NCBI RefSeq assembly: GCF_024623785.1
Contig: NZ_JANKBZ010000015.1
Location: 1-64,000, forward strand
DNA from: Archangium lipolyticum
Lineage (GTDB): Bacteria > Myxococcota > Myxococcia > Myxococcales > Myxococcaceae
Direction: 5' to 3'
DNA: 64,000 bases
Positions within the stretch are counted from its first letter, which is position 1, and the number at the start of each line of letters is the position of its first letter. Below are positions 17,951 through 26,556 of this stretch, in pieces. Position numbers and translations under genes: made by a program. The notes beneath the pieces are model-generated. The model was given only the letters and a program-made list of their open reading frames with translations, ran no database searches and was not told where the DNA came from.

Positions 17951-19132
17951 ATGAACGTCGCAAGGCTGGCGCAGGCAGTGGTTGCTCGGGCGGGAACGCA
18001 GGGCCAGCGGCTCGAGCAGCAGGGGCCCCGGCGTGAGGCGACGAAGCCCGAGCAGGCCCGGAAGTCCTCGCCGGGCGGCGCGCCCGCCAGCAAGTCCGCT
18101 CCCGGGAGCAACGCCGGGTCCGCCCAGGGGGCACGGCGCCAGGAGGGGATGGAGGTCCGCGGCGATGCCGCCGGAGCGTCCCAGGGAGGTTTCGACGGCG
18201 TCGCGGAGAAGCCCAAGGTCCCCTGGGCCACACCCCCGGCCGGCGCGGCCCGTTCCACGCCCCACACGCCCCAGGGCCCGGTGCCCCTCGCGCGCGAGAC
18301 GCCAGCCCCGGCGGCCCCCGAGCTCTCCCGGGAGCGGGCCGCTGTCGACAAAAACGGCCCCGACGCCGAGCGCAAGGCCCTCGCGAGCCGCGGACAGCTG
18401 CGCGCCGCGGTGGTGGATCGCCTCCTCCGGGGCATGACGGACATCCAGGGCCGGCTGAGCGAGTTCCTGAAGAGCCCCGCCCGCCGGCAGGGTGCCATCA
18501 GCGTGTCGCTGGTGCTGAGCGAGAGCTCCGTCACCCACGAGCTGTGGAAGGAGCCGATGTCCGTGCCCCAGAGCCGGATGCTGCTGCTCCAGATGCTGGG
18601 CCTGCCCCAGGAGGCGGACGACGCCACGGTGGCGCGGGTGCTGGTGGACGAGGTGCGTCAGGCCTTCAAGGAGTTCCAGGCCAGTGCCCCGGGCCGCAAG
18701 TGCCGGCAGGACTACGAGGAGCTGATGCAGCGGTGCGAGGCGCTGGACGTGCTGCCCGTGGTGGCCGGCCATGACACCGGGCCGATGGCGGCCGAGCTCT
18801 CCCGGCTGGGCGTGCGGTTCGAGCGGGACTTCACCCGGTCGCTGCTGATGGATCCGCGCGCCCTCTCGGTGGGGCTCCTCCCCGAGGAGGGCACCGCGAC
18901 CCAGGTCGTGGTCGTCGGCCTGACGGCGCAGCAGCTCGGCGCGCTCGTCATCCACGTGCGCCGCCTCAATCCCCTGCTCGGCAACCGCCAGGTGCGCCAC
19001 CTCCTCTTCCGCGTCTCGCACGACCGGGAGAACGCGTGCCGCAAGCGCCTGGGGCAGGCCGAGGTGAACCACGTCCAGGACCTGGCGCGCCACATCCTCC
19101 GGTTCCAGTCCACCGAGTACCTCCTGCCCTGA
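17951..19132 (+). CDS. Hypothetical protein under a sigma-54-type promoter
   Basis: The product has 393 residues. The first 140 or so are Pro/Ala/Ser/Lys/Gln-rich, without a hydrophobic signal, and look disordered. The rest is a folded alpha/beta domain with stretches such as ISVSLVLSESSVTHELW, VLVDEVRQAFKEF and TQVVVVGLTAQQL, and no family I recognise. There are two cysteines near the middle and one near the C-terminus. The ATG at 17951 is preceded by GGAAGGG and lies just after the promoter at 17898; an in-frame ATG at 17909 would sit inside the promoter spacing and is unlikely. It may be a substrate, chaperone or effector tied to the protease that follows. The function is unknown. Confidence 0.75.
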   Translation: MNVARLAQAVVARAGTQGQRLEQQGPRREATKPEQARKSSPGGAPASKSAPGSNAGSAQGARRQEGMEVRGDAAGASQGGFDGVAEKPKVPWATPPAGAARSTPHTPQGPVPLARETPAPAAPELSRERAAVDKNGPDAERKALASRGQLRAAVVDRLLRGMTDIQGRLSEFLKSPARRQGAISVSLVLSESSVTHELWKEPMSVPQSRMLLLQMLGLPQEADDATVARVLVDEVRQAFKEFQASAPGRKCRQDYEELMQRCEALDVLPVVAGHDTGPMAAELSRLGVRFERDFTRSLLMDPRALSVGLLPEEGTATQVVVVGLTAQQLGALVIHVRRLNPLLGNRQVRHLLFRVSHDRENACRKRLGQAEVNHVQDLARHILRFQSTEYLLP

Positions 19133-19141
19133 CTCCCGGGT

Positions 19142-19157
19142 GGTGACAGCCGTCACC
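19142..19157. promoter_or_regulatory. Inverted repeat, candidate activator site 2
   Basis: GGTGACAGCCGTCACC has perfect 6-bp arms and lies between the stop at 19132 and the sigma-54-type promoter at 19256. Confidence 0.6.
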
Positions 19158-19161
19158 AGGT

Positions 19162-19177
19162 GATGACAGCCGTCACC
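19162..19177. promoter_or_regulatory. Inverted repeat, candidate activator site 3
   Basis: GATGACAGCCGTCACC starts exactly 20 bp after the previous copy, with one changed base in the left arm. Spacing of two helical turns would place both copies on the same DNA face. Confidence 0.55.
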
Positions 19178-19197
19178 CGGATTCCCCCGGCTCCGAT

Positions 19198-19213
19198 GGT
19201 GACCGCCGACACC
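19198..19213. promoter_or_regulatory. Inverted repeat, candidate activator site 4
   Basis: GGTGACCGCCGACACC is a weaker copy with one mismatch in the right arm. It is 43 bp before the -24 element. Confidence 0.4.
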
Positions 19214-19255
19214 AGGTCCCCTGTCCCTTCGGACACTTCTCGATGACGCAGTGCG

Positions 19256-19271
19256 TGGCACACATCCTGCT
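19256..19271 (+). promoter_or_regulatory. Sigma-54-type promoter for the metalloprotease gene
   Basis: TGGCACACATCCTGCT has a perfect TGGCAC -24 box and a TGC at -12 with the required spacing. The ATG at 19336 is 64 bp downstream. Confidence 0.75.
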
Positions 19272-19335
19272 CTGTCCTGTGCGCAACAACCACCAGGTGG
19301 GCGAAAGACACCCACTCAACCACAGAGAGCACACC

Positions 19336-21168
19336 ATGCAGATCCCCGCCCGCTTCGAGAAGCCCACCCTCCCCACCACGCCATCCCTCTCCCGCGCTCC
19401 CGAGGCGAAGCTCCAGACGCCCACGGCGAAGGCCGCGGACCGAGCCACCTCCGGCTTCGAGGCGCGCTCGAGCTTCGCTCCGGCCAGCAAGTCCCCGGTG
19501 GCGCTCACGGACACCGCGACCCCCGCGAGCGCGAGCAAGGGCGCCCTGCCCCTGAGCAGCCCGCTGGCCCAGGCCGCCATCCAGAAGACGCTCGACTTCG
19601 TCCAGCGGGGGCAGCCGGGTGCGGCGAGCCGTGGCCTGGTGCCCACCGCGGATGTCTCCAAGAGCCTCTCGCCCCGCTCGGTCGAGCGTGACTCCCTGGG
19701 TATGACGCACGTGCGGATGGATCGCGTGCACGAGGGCGTGAAGGTCTTCGGTGAGCAGGTCATCGGCCACCTCGACCGCGAGGGCAAGGTGGCGGGCCTC
19801 ACCGGCAACGTCTCCTCCATCCCCGCCGGGCTGGGCAGGAGCGAGCCGAAGCTGTCCGCCCAGGAGGCCCTGGCGGTGGCCCGGAAGGACTTCGCGGGCC
19901 GGACGGACCGCGAGCCCTCCGTGCAGCGCGCCCTCTACCAGGCGAAGGATGGCAGCTACCACTCGGCCTACCACGTGGAGCTCTCCAACACCTCCAAGCT
20001 CAAGGGGGACGAGCGCCCGCGGCGGATGAACTACCTGGTCGACGCCAACTCGGGCGAGCTGCTCGAGAAGTTCAACCAGATCGGCGGCATCGAGCTGCCC
20101 CACAAGGATGGCGCCCGGGCCGCGTCCGCGAAGGGCGCCTCGCCGGCCCCGGCCCCGACGCCGGGCAAGGTGTCCACGCCGGACACCCAGGCCTCGGGCA
20201 AGGCGGATGACACCACGCTCTACAGCGGGAAGGTGGAGCTCTCCACCACGAAGAACAAGGACGGCACCTACAGCCTGGAGGACAGCACGCGCGGCAAGGG
20301 CGTGGTGACGTACGACGCGCAGAACAAGGAGGAAGCCAGCAACCCGGTGAAGATCTCCGACAAGAACGACGTGTGGGGCGAGTCGACGGATCCCACGCGC
20401 AACCGCTCCGCGGTGGACGCGCACTACGGCGCGGAGATGACGTACGACTTCCTCAAGAACGTGCTGGGCCGCGACTCGCTGGACGGCAAGGGCGAGAAGC
20501 TCGTGTCCAACGTGCACATCGGCACCGACTTCGTGAACGCGTACTGGGACGGCCAGCAGATGAACTACGGCGATGGAGACGGGAAGGACGCGGGCCCGCT
20601 CACCACGCTGGACATCGCCGGCCACGAAATCGCCCACGGCCTGACCGAGCGCACCGCCGGCCTCATCTACAGCGGCGAGTCCGGGGGCCTCAACGAGGCG
20701 ATGAGCGACATCATCGGCACGGGCGTGGAGTGGTACGCCAGCCAGAAGAACCAGGCGGTGGAGTTCGACTGGAAGATGGGCGAGGACGCGTGGACGCCGG
20801 CCAACGGCGACGGGGACGCGCTGCGCTACATGGATGACCCGACGAAGGACGGCTACTCCATCGACAACTACAAGAACTTCCCGAAGCAGACGGAGGTGCA
20901 CGGCTCGAGCGGCATCGCCAACAACGCCTTCTATCTGCTGGTCAACGGCGGCACCAACCGCACCTCGGGCAAGAAGGTGGAGGACGGCATCGGGATGGAG
21001 AAGGGCCTCCAGGTCTACTACCGCGCCCTGGAGCACTACATGACGCCCAGGACGACCTTCGCCCAGGCGCGTCAGGCCACCGTGCAGGCCGCGACGGATC
21101 TCTTCGGCGCCAACTCCGCGGAGCTGCGGAAGGTGAAGGACAGTTGGAGCGCGGTGGGCGTGAGCTGA
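19336..21168 (+). CDS. M4 (thermolysin-family) metalloprotease with FTP propeptide, no classical signal peptide
   Basis: This 610-residue zinc protease shows HEIAH at 430-434 and the third zinc ligand E454 in GGLNEAMSD, followed by the C-terminal M4 helical domain (ANNAFYLLVNGG, then the C-terminal helices). Residues of about 100-290 form the FTP/PepSY-type propeptide that inhibits and folds M4 enzymes. The N-terminus is Pro/Thr/Ala/Lys-rich and lacks the hydrophobic core of a Sec signal, which is unusual for this secreted family. The ATG at 19336 follows an AGAGAG ribosome site; an earlier in-frame ATG at 19243 lies before the sigma-54-type promoter and is rejected. The likely role is extracellular proteolysis in predation, switched on by the nearby FHA activator. 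Confidence 0.93.
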   Translation: MQIPARFEKPTLPTTPSLSRAPEAKLQTPTAKAADRATSGFEARSSFAPASKSPVALTDTATPASASKGALPLSSPLAQAAIQKTLDFVQRGQPGAASRGLVPTADVSKSLSPRSVERDSLGMTHVRMDRVHEGVKVFGEQVIGHLDREGKVAGLTGNVSSIPAGLGRSEPKLSAQEALAVARKDFAGRTDREPSVQRALYQAKDGSYHSAYHVELSNTSKLKGDERPRRMNYLVDANSGELLEKFNQIGGIELPHKDGARAASAKGASPAPAPTPGKVSTPDTQASGKADDTTLYSGKVELSTTKNKDGTYSLEDSTRGKGVVTYDAQNKEEASNPVKISDKNDVWGESTDPTRNRSAVDAHYGAEMTYDFLKNVLGRDSLDGKGEKLVSNVHIGTDFVNAYWDGQQMNYGDGDGKDAGPLTTLDIAGHEIAHGLTERTAGLIYSGESGGLNEAMSDIIGTGVEWYASQKNQAVEFDWKMGEDAWTPANGDGDALRYMDDPTKDGYSIDNYKNFPKQTEVHGSSGIANNAFYLLVNGGTNRTSGKKVEDGIGMEKGLQVYYRALEHYMTPRTTFAQARQATVQAATDLFGANSAELRKVKDSWSAVGVS

Positions 21169-21244
21169 ACGGGTCCCGATGACCCGAAAAATCGGGCACC
21201 GCTCTCCTGGGTGGGTGGCAACGGTCCCCTACACAGGAGAGCCC

Positions 21245-22717
21245 ATGAAACGCTCGATTCGCTCCGCCGCCTTCCTCGCGGCCATCCAGCTGTTTGGCAC
21301 TGCTTGCGGTGGGCAGGACACGATTCCCCTGGTGGACATGGAGGAAGGGACGCTGACGGCCGCCGCCTGCTCCGAGTGGGCGGAGGGCAACAGCTACACG
21401 GCCGGGCAGGCCGTCACCTACCAGGGCGCGGCGTACACGGCGCTGGTCACCCACACCGCCTATGTCGGCACCAACTGGAACCCCCGGGACACGCCGACCC
21501 TGTGGTCTCCCGGAGGCAACTGCGGCACGCCCGCATTCACGGTGAACCTGTCGGCCAGCCCCACCACCCTCACCTCGGCGGGCAGCATCGGCCTGACGGC
21601 GCAGCTGAGCGGCGGCACGGGCACGAAGGTGGAGTTCTACCGGGGCTCCACGCTGCTGGGCACGGACACCAACGGCGCGGATGGCTGGAAGGCCTCCGAC
21701 GCGTTCAGCTCCTCGACGCAGAACGGCACCTACAGCTACACGGCGAAGGCGTACACCTCCACCGCCAACGCGACCAGCTCGGCCGTGAGCGTGACGGTCA
21801 ACATCGGCGGGCAGCCGCCGCCCAGCAGCATTCCGAAGCACGCGCTCATCGGCTACTGGCAGAACTTCAACAACGGCGCCAAGACGCTGCGCATCCGCGA
21901 CGTGCCGGCCGCCTACGACGTCATCATCGTGGCCTTCGCCGAGCAGACGGCCATCCCTGGCCAGGTCACCTTCGCCGTGGATCCGGGCCTCTCCAGCGCC
22001 CTGGGCGGCTACTCCAAGGCGGACTTCATCAGTGACGTCCGCGCCAAGCAGGCCGCGGGCAAGAAGGTCGTCCTCTCCATCGGCGGCGAGCGCGGCAACG
22101 TCACCATCAACAGCTCGGCGACCGCCACCGCCTTCGTCGACAGCTTCTACGCGCTGATGAACGAGTACGGCTTCGACGGGCTCGACATCGACCTGGAGCA
22201 CGGCATCGACGCCACCAACCTGAGCAACGCCACCCGGCAGCTCGCCAACAAGGTCGGCTCGCGCTTCGTGCTGACCATGGCGCCCCAGACGCTGGATGTG
22301 CAGACGGGTGGCCGCTACATGCCGCTCATCAACAACACCAAGGACCTCATCACCGTCGTCCACACGCAGTACTACAACTCGGGCTCCATGCTAGGCCGGG
22401 ATGGCAAGGTGTACAGCCAGGGCACGGTGGACTTCATCACCGCGCAGGCGGACCTGCTGCTGGCCACGCTGCGCGCGGACCAGGTCGCCATCGGCGTGCC
22501 GGCCTCCCCGCAGGGCGCTGGCAGCGGCTACGTGAGCCCCTCGGTGGTCAACGCGGCCCTGAGCTGCCTGGTGCTGGGCACCAACTGCGGCAGCTACAAG
22601 CCGGTGGCGAAGTACGAGTCCTTCCGCGGCGTGATGGACTGGTCCATCAGCTGGGACGGCACCAGCGGCTGGGCCTTCTCCAACGCCGTCGAGCCGCACC
22701 TGAACTCGCTGCCCTGA
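21245..22717 (+). CDS. Lipoprotein chitinase (CBM5/12 + Ig-like + GH18)
   Basis: The product has 490 residues. A lipoprotein signal ends in LFGTAC; next comes a CBM5/12 chitin-binding module (about 38-95; AYTALVTHTAYVG, WSPGGNC), then an Ig-like/bacterial Big_3-type domain (about 98-190), then a GH18 barrel starting at HALIGYWQNF. The GH18 signature DGLDIDLE is complete at 311-318, with E318 the catalytic acid. This predicts a surface-attached endochitinase or related GH18 hydrolase. The ATG at 21245 is preceded by AGGAGAG. It follows the protease gene in the same direction, so it may belong to the same lytic set, although no sigma-54 element was found in the 76-bp gap. Confidence 0.94.
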   Translation: MKRSIRSAAFLAAIQLFGTACGGQDTIPLVDMEEGTLTAAACSEWAEGNSYTAGQAVTYQGAAYTALVTHTAYVGTNWNPRDTPTLWSPGGNCGTPAFTVNLSASPTTLTSAGSIGLTAQLSGGTGTKVEFYRGSTLLGTDTNGADGWKASDAFSSSTQNGTYSYTAKAYTSTANATSSAVSVTVNIGGQPPPSSIPKHALIGYWQNFNNGAKTLRIRDVPAAYDVIIVAFAEQTAIPGQVTFAVDPGLSSALGGYSKADFISDVRAKQAAGKKVVLSIGGERGNVTINSSATATAFVDSFYALMNEYGFDGLDIDLEHGIDATNLSNATRQLANKVGSRFVLTMAPQTLDVQTGGRYMPLINNTKDLITVVHTQYYNSGSMLGRDGKVYSQGTVDFITAQADLLLATLRADQVAIGVPASPQGAGSGYVSPSVVNAALSCLVLGTNCGSYKPVAKYESFRGVMDWSISWDGTSGWAFSNAVEPHLNSLP

Positions 22718-22730
22718 GCGGCGGCACGAG

Positions 22731-22755
22731 GGCCCGGTGGCAACACCCCCGGGCC
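22731..22755 (+). terminator. Hairpin terminator candidate after chitinase gene
   Basis: Arms GGCCCGG and CCGGGCC enclose an 11-base loop, followed by TGTCTTC, 13 bp past the chitinase stop. There is no long T run, as is common in GC-rich genomes. Confidence 0.4.
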
Positions 22756-22801
22756 TGTCTTCACCCCCCGGCGGCGCGGCTCGTGGTAGGCAGGGGAGGC
22801 C

Positions 22802-23872
<1,071 letters not shown>

Positions 23873-23891
23873 CCCGGGCGCGAACCGCGCG

Positions 23892-23918
23892 AACTGGTCC
23901 GATGGTCGGACCAGTTGG
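23892..23918. repeat. Palindromic repeat, copy 2 (25-bp perfect inverted repeat)
   Basis: Arms AACTGGTCCGA and TCGGACCAGTT are perfect and flank a TGG loop at 23892-23916. The 23-base core at 23896-23918 is identical to the copy at 12985-13007. It lies between two convergent genes, so it could terminate both, but no T run follows. Confidence 0.6.
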
Positions 23919-23973
23919 TGAAAACCGCGCCCGGGAGGCTCTCCGGGCACGGCAACTTCCGGGAGCGAAGCCG

Positions 23974-25800
23974 TCAGCGGACGGGGTAGCTCAACCCGTA
24001 TCCGACGGGATACAGGCTCGAGGAGGGATTGCCCGCCTCGGGGATGTTCACGGGCAGCTGGCCCATGGGGTTGATCACCCCCAGCAGCACCTTGGCGAGC
24101 GCCCGCATGGAGACGGGGCGGTAGCCATAGGTGGCCACGACGGTGGGCGCATCTCCCAGGTGGCCCACGTCGTAGGGCTCGCGCACCGAGACGACCACCA
24201 CCGGCTTCTGGGTGGAGCGCAGCGCACCGACCAGCTGCAGCTGGGACGGGTTCTCCCAGGCCCGCGAGGTCAGCACCACGACGGCGTCCACCTGCCCGGC
24301 CGCCGCCACCGCCTCGTCGATGGCCGGCTGCGCCGGGGCGATGCCCGTCTGCAGCACCTGCGCGGAGACCCACCGCTTCGACAACTCCGCCCCCAGCGAC
24401 GCGGTGGTCGCCACGCCCCAGCCGGTCACCAGCACCTTGCTCACCGGCGCCTTCAGCGGCAGCACCCCCGCGTCGTTGCGCAAGAGGGTGATGGAGCGGG
24501 CCGTGATGGACTCGGCCGCGTCCAGATGGCGCGCGGTCCCCACCACCCCCGCCGTGGCCAGCTCGTCGACCAGGGGCTCGGCCAACACGCCGCGCTTCTG
24601 CTTGAGGGTGAGGATGCGGCCCACGGCCTCGTCCAGCCGCTCCTGGCTGATCTCTCCACCGCGCACCGCCGCCAGCACGGCGTTGTAGGCCACGTCGATC
24701 TTCGGCGGCATGAGGAGCATGTCCACGCCGGCCTTGAGGGCCTCCACCGGAACGCGTGCATCGCTCTCGTCACCGAAGGGCCGCGCACCCGCCATGGCGA
24801 GCGAATCGCTGACCACCACGCCCTTGTAACCCAGCTGGCCGCGCAGCAGGTCCGTCAGGATGGGCCGGCTCAGCGTCGCGGGCAGCCCCGAGGCGTCCAG
24901 CGAGGGCACCACGATGTGGGCGCTCATGATGGCATCCACGCCCGCGTCGATGGCGGCCACGAACGGCGGCAGGTCCACCGCGTCGAGCTGCTGCGTGCTG
25001 CGGGAGATGATGGGCAGCCCGTAATGGCTGTCGACGTCGGTGTCGCCATGCCCGGGGAAGTGCTTGGCGGAGGCGGCGACGCCACCGGTCTGCATGCCCT
25101 GGACCTGGGACTGGACGAAGCCGGACACCCGCGCGGGGTCCACCCCGAAGGAGCGCACGCCGATGACGGGGTTGAGCGGGTTGCTGTTGACGTCCGCGAC
25201 CGTTCCGAAGTTCTGGTTGATGCCCAGGGCGCGCAGCTCGCGCCCGGTGATGCGCGCGGCCTCGTGGGTGTCCTGGAGGCGGCCGGCCGCCCCGAGCGCC
25301 ATGCTGCCCGGGAACTGGGTGACCGGCTCGCCCACGCGCGACACCACGCCGTGCTCCTGGTCCGTGGCGATGAGCAGCGGAATGCCCGGCGCCTGGCGCA
25401 TCGCCACCTCCTGGAGACCATTGGAGAGCGCGGCGATCTGCCGGGGGTTGTTCAGGTTGTTGGACCAGGTGAAGTAGATGATGCCACCCAGGTGGTAGCG
25501 CGAGATGAGCTGCTCGGCGGTGTCCACCCCGTGGTCCTTCTGGTTGGACGCGATCATGCTCGCGCTCGGATCCGTGGCCTGCTCTCCATAGGCATACGTC
25601 ATGAAGAGCTGACCCACCTTCTCCTCCAGGGTCATGTCCTTCAGCCGGCAGGGGACCCAGTCCGCCGCGTGGATGTCATCCTTCCGCTCGCAGGGCGTGG
25701 GCGGAGGGGTGACCTCTTCCCTGCCACAACCCGTACTACCCAATGACAGACAGACCAGTGCCGCTGTCAGCAGCACGTGCTTCCGCTGATGCTCCACCAT
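23974..25800 (-). CDS. Glycoside hydrolase family 3 lipoprotein (beta-N-acetylhexosaminidase-like)
   Basis: This 608-residue enzyme has a lipoprotein signal ending LGSTGC. The GH3 N-terminal barrel shows EEKVGQLFMTY, the NagZ-type hallmark AKHFPGHGDTDVDSH and the nucleophile region VVVSDSLAMAG. A GH3 C-terminal domain follows (SITLLRNDAGVLPL, ending GQLPVNIPEAG). In the beta-N-acetylglucosaminidase subgroup the KHFPGHGDT loop supplies the His used as general acid. A surface or periplasmic location suggests degradation of prey peptidoglycan or chitin fragments, complementing the chitinase, rather than cytosolic cell-wall recycling. The ATG at 25800 is preceded by a GAGGAA-type ribosome site. 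Confidence 0.92.
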   Translation of the reverse strand: MVEHQRKHVLLTAALVCLSLGSTGCGREEVTPPPTPCERKDDIHAADWVPCRLKDMTLEEKVGQLFMTYAYGEQATDPSASMIASNQKDHGVDTAEQLISRYHLGGIIYFTWSNNLNNPRQIAALSNGLQEVAMRQAPGIPLLIATDQEHGVVSRVGEPVTQFPGSMALGAAGRLQDTHEAARITGRELRALGINQNFGTVADVNSNPLNPVIGVRSFGVDPARVSGFVQSQVQGMQTGGVAASAKHFPGHGDTDVDSHYGLPIISRSTQQLDAVDLPPFVAAIDAGVDAIMSAHIVVPSLDASGLPATLSRPILTDLLRGQLGYKGVVVSDSLAMAGARPFGDESDARVPVEALKAGVDMLLMPPKIDVAYNAVLAAVRGGEISQERLDEAVGRILTLKQKRGVLAEPLVDELATAGVVGTARHLDAAESITARSITLLRNDAGVLPLKAPVSKVLVTGWGVATTASLGAELSKRWVSAQVLQTGIAPAQPAIDEAVAAAGQVDAVVVLTSRAWENPSQLQLVGALRSTQKPVVVVSVREPYDVGHLGDAPTVVATYGYRPVSMRALAKVLLGVINPMGQLPVNIPEAGNPSSSLYPVGYGLSYPVR

Positions 25801-25905
25801 TCCTCGTTCCTCTTCTCGCGGGGCCGCTGACCGTCCACGGCCGGGGGGGGCCGGGAGGATGCCTCGCCACACTGACAAGCATGAAGGAGGGACGAGGAGT
25901 CCGGC

Positions 25906-26532
25906 TCACTTCTTACCAGTGGAGGACTTGTCGGAGCCCTTGCGCAGCCGCGCCGTGACCGTGACCAGCGCATTCCGAGGGCATTTGGCGCGGTGCGTCG
26001 CCTTCTGGAAGCCCTTCAGGGTGAACTCGACCACGAGCGTCCTGCCCGGGACGCAGTCCAGCCCCACCGTCACGGGGGTGTCCCCCTGGTCCACGCCGTT
26101 CACGCGGACGTTGGCGCCGGAGGGATGCGACTCGAGCGACAGGAGGGCCCCCTGGAAGGGGGTGCGCGCCTCCTGGGTCTGCTTCTCCGTCTCCGGGGGC
26201 GGCTCCTCGGCGGCGGGCTCGTCCACGCGCGGCTTCGGGGCGGCGATGGCCTTGGAGGTGGGCTGGGGGGCCGAAGCGGCGGAGGTGGGCGAGAGGGTGA
26301 TGAGGCGAGGCGAGGAGGACACCTCACCGCGCAGCAGCGGAAGGACGAACAACCCGGCCGCGGCCAGCCCGCAGAGCGCGGAGGCCAGCTTCAGCACCGC
26401 GGCCACCAGCTCACCCGCGGAGGCCACCGGCCTGGGGGGCCTGCCCACCGGACGGACGAAAGAGCCGGGCGAGCCCGCCTGGGCCGCGCCCGTCTCCCCG
26501 GGCCGAGAGCCCGGCTGCATCGCACCGCTCAC
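25906..26532 (-). CDS. PEGA-domain single-pass membrane protein
   Basis: This 208-residue protein has a GTG start at 26532 placed by a GGAGGTG ribosome site. A Pro/Gly-rich N-terminus leads to one membrane helix (about 41-68, ELVAAVLKLASALCGLAAAG), then a Pro/Glu-rich linker and a PEGA domain (about 128-195: LESHPSGANVRVNG, GDTPVTV, EFTLKGFQK). PEGA domains are small surface beta-sandwiches often attached to kinases and envelope proteins. Its gene begins 24 bp after the stop of the GspE-like ATPase, so the two are probably co-transcribed. Confidence 0.8.
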   Translation of the reverse strand: MSGAMQPGSRPGETGAAQAGSPGSFVRPVGRPPRPVASAGELVAAVLKLASALCGLAAAGLFVLPLLRGEVSSSPRLITLSPTSAASAPQPTSKAIAAPKPRVDEPAAEEPPPETEKQTQEARTPFQGALLSLESHPSGANVRVNGVDQGDTPVTVGLDCVPGRTLVVEFTLKGFQKATHRAKCPRNALVTVTARLRKGSDKSSTGKK

Positions 26533-26556
26533 GTGTCCACCTCCGACGCCCGGATG

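Noticed and set aside
21169-21244. Third sigma-54 promoter before the chitinase gene
   Set aside because: GG- and GC-like bases occur but never with the 10-base spacing; no GGTGAC-type repeat is present.
23892-23916. Firm call of a FadR operator
   Set aside because: The core resembles FadR/GntR sites, but the palindrome is longer than a FadR site, lies between two gene ends, and no GntR regulator is nearby; kept only as a repeat of unknown role.
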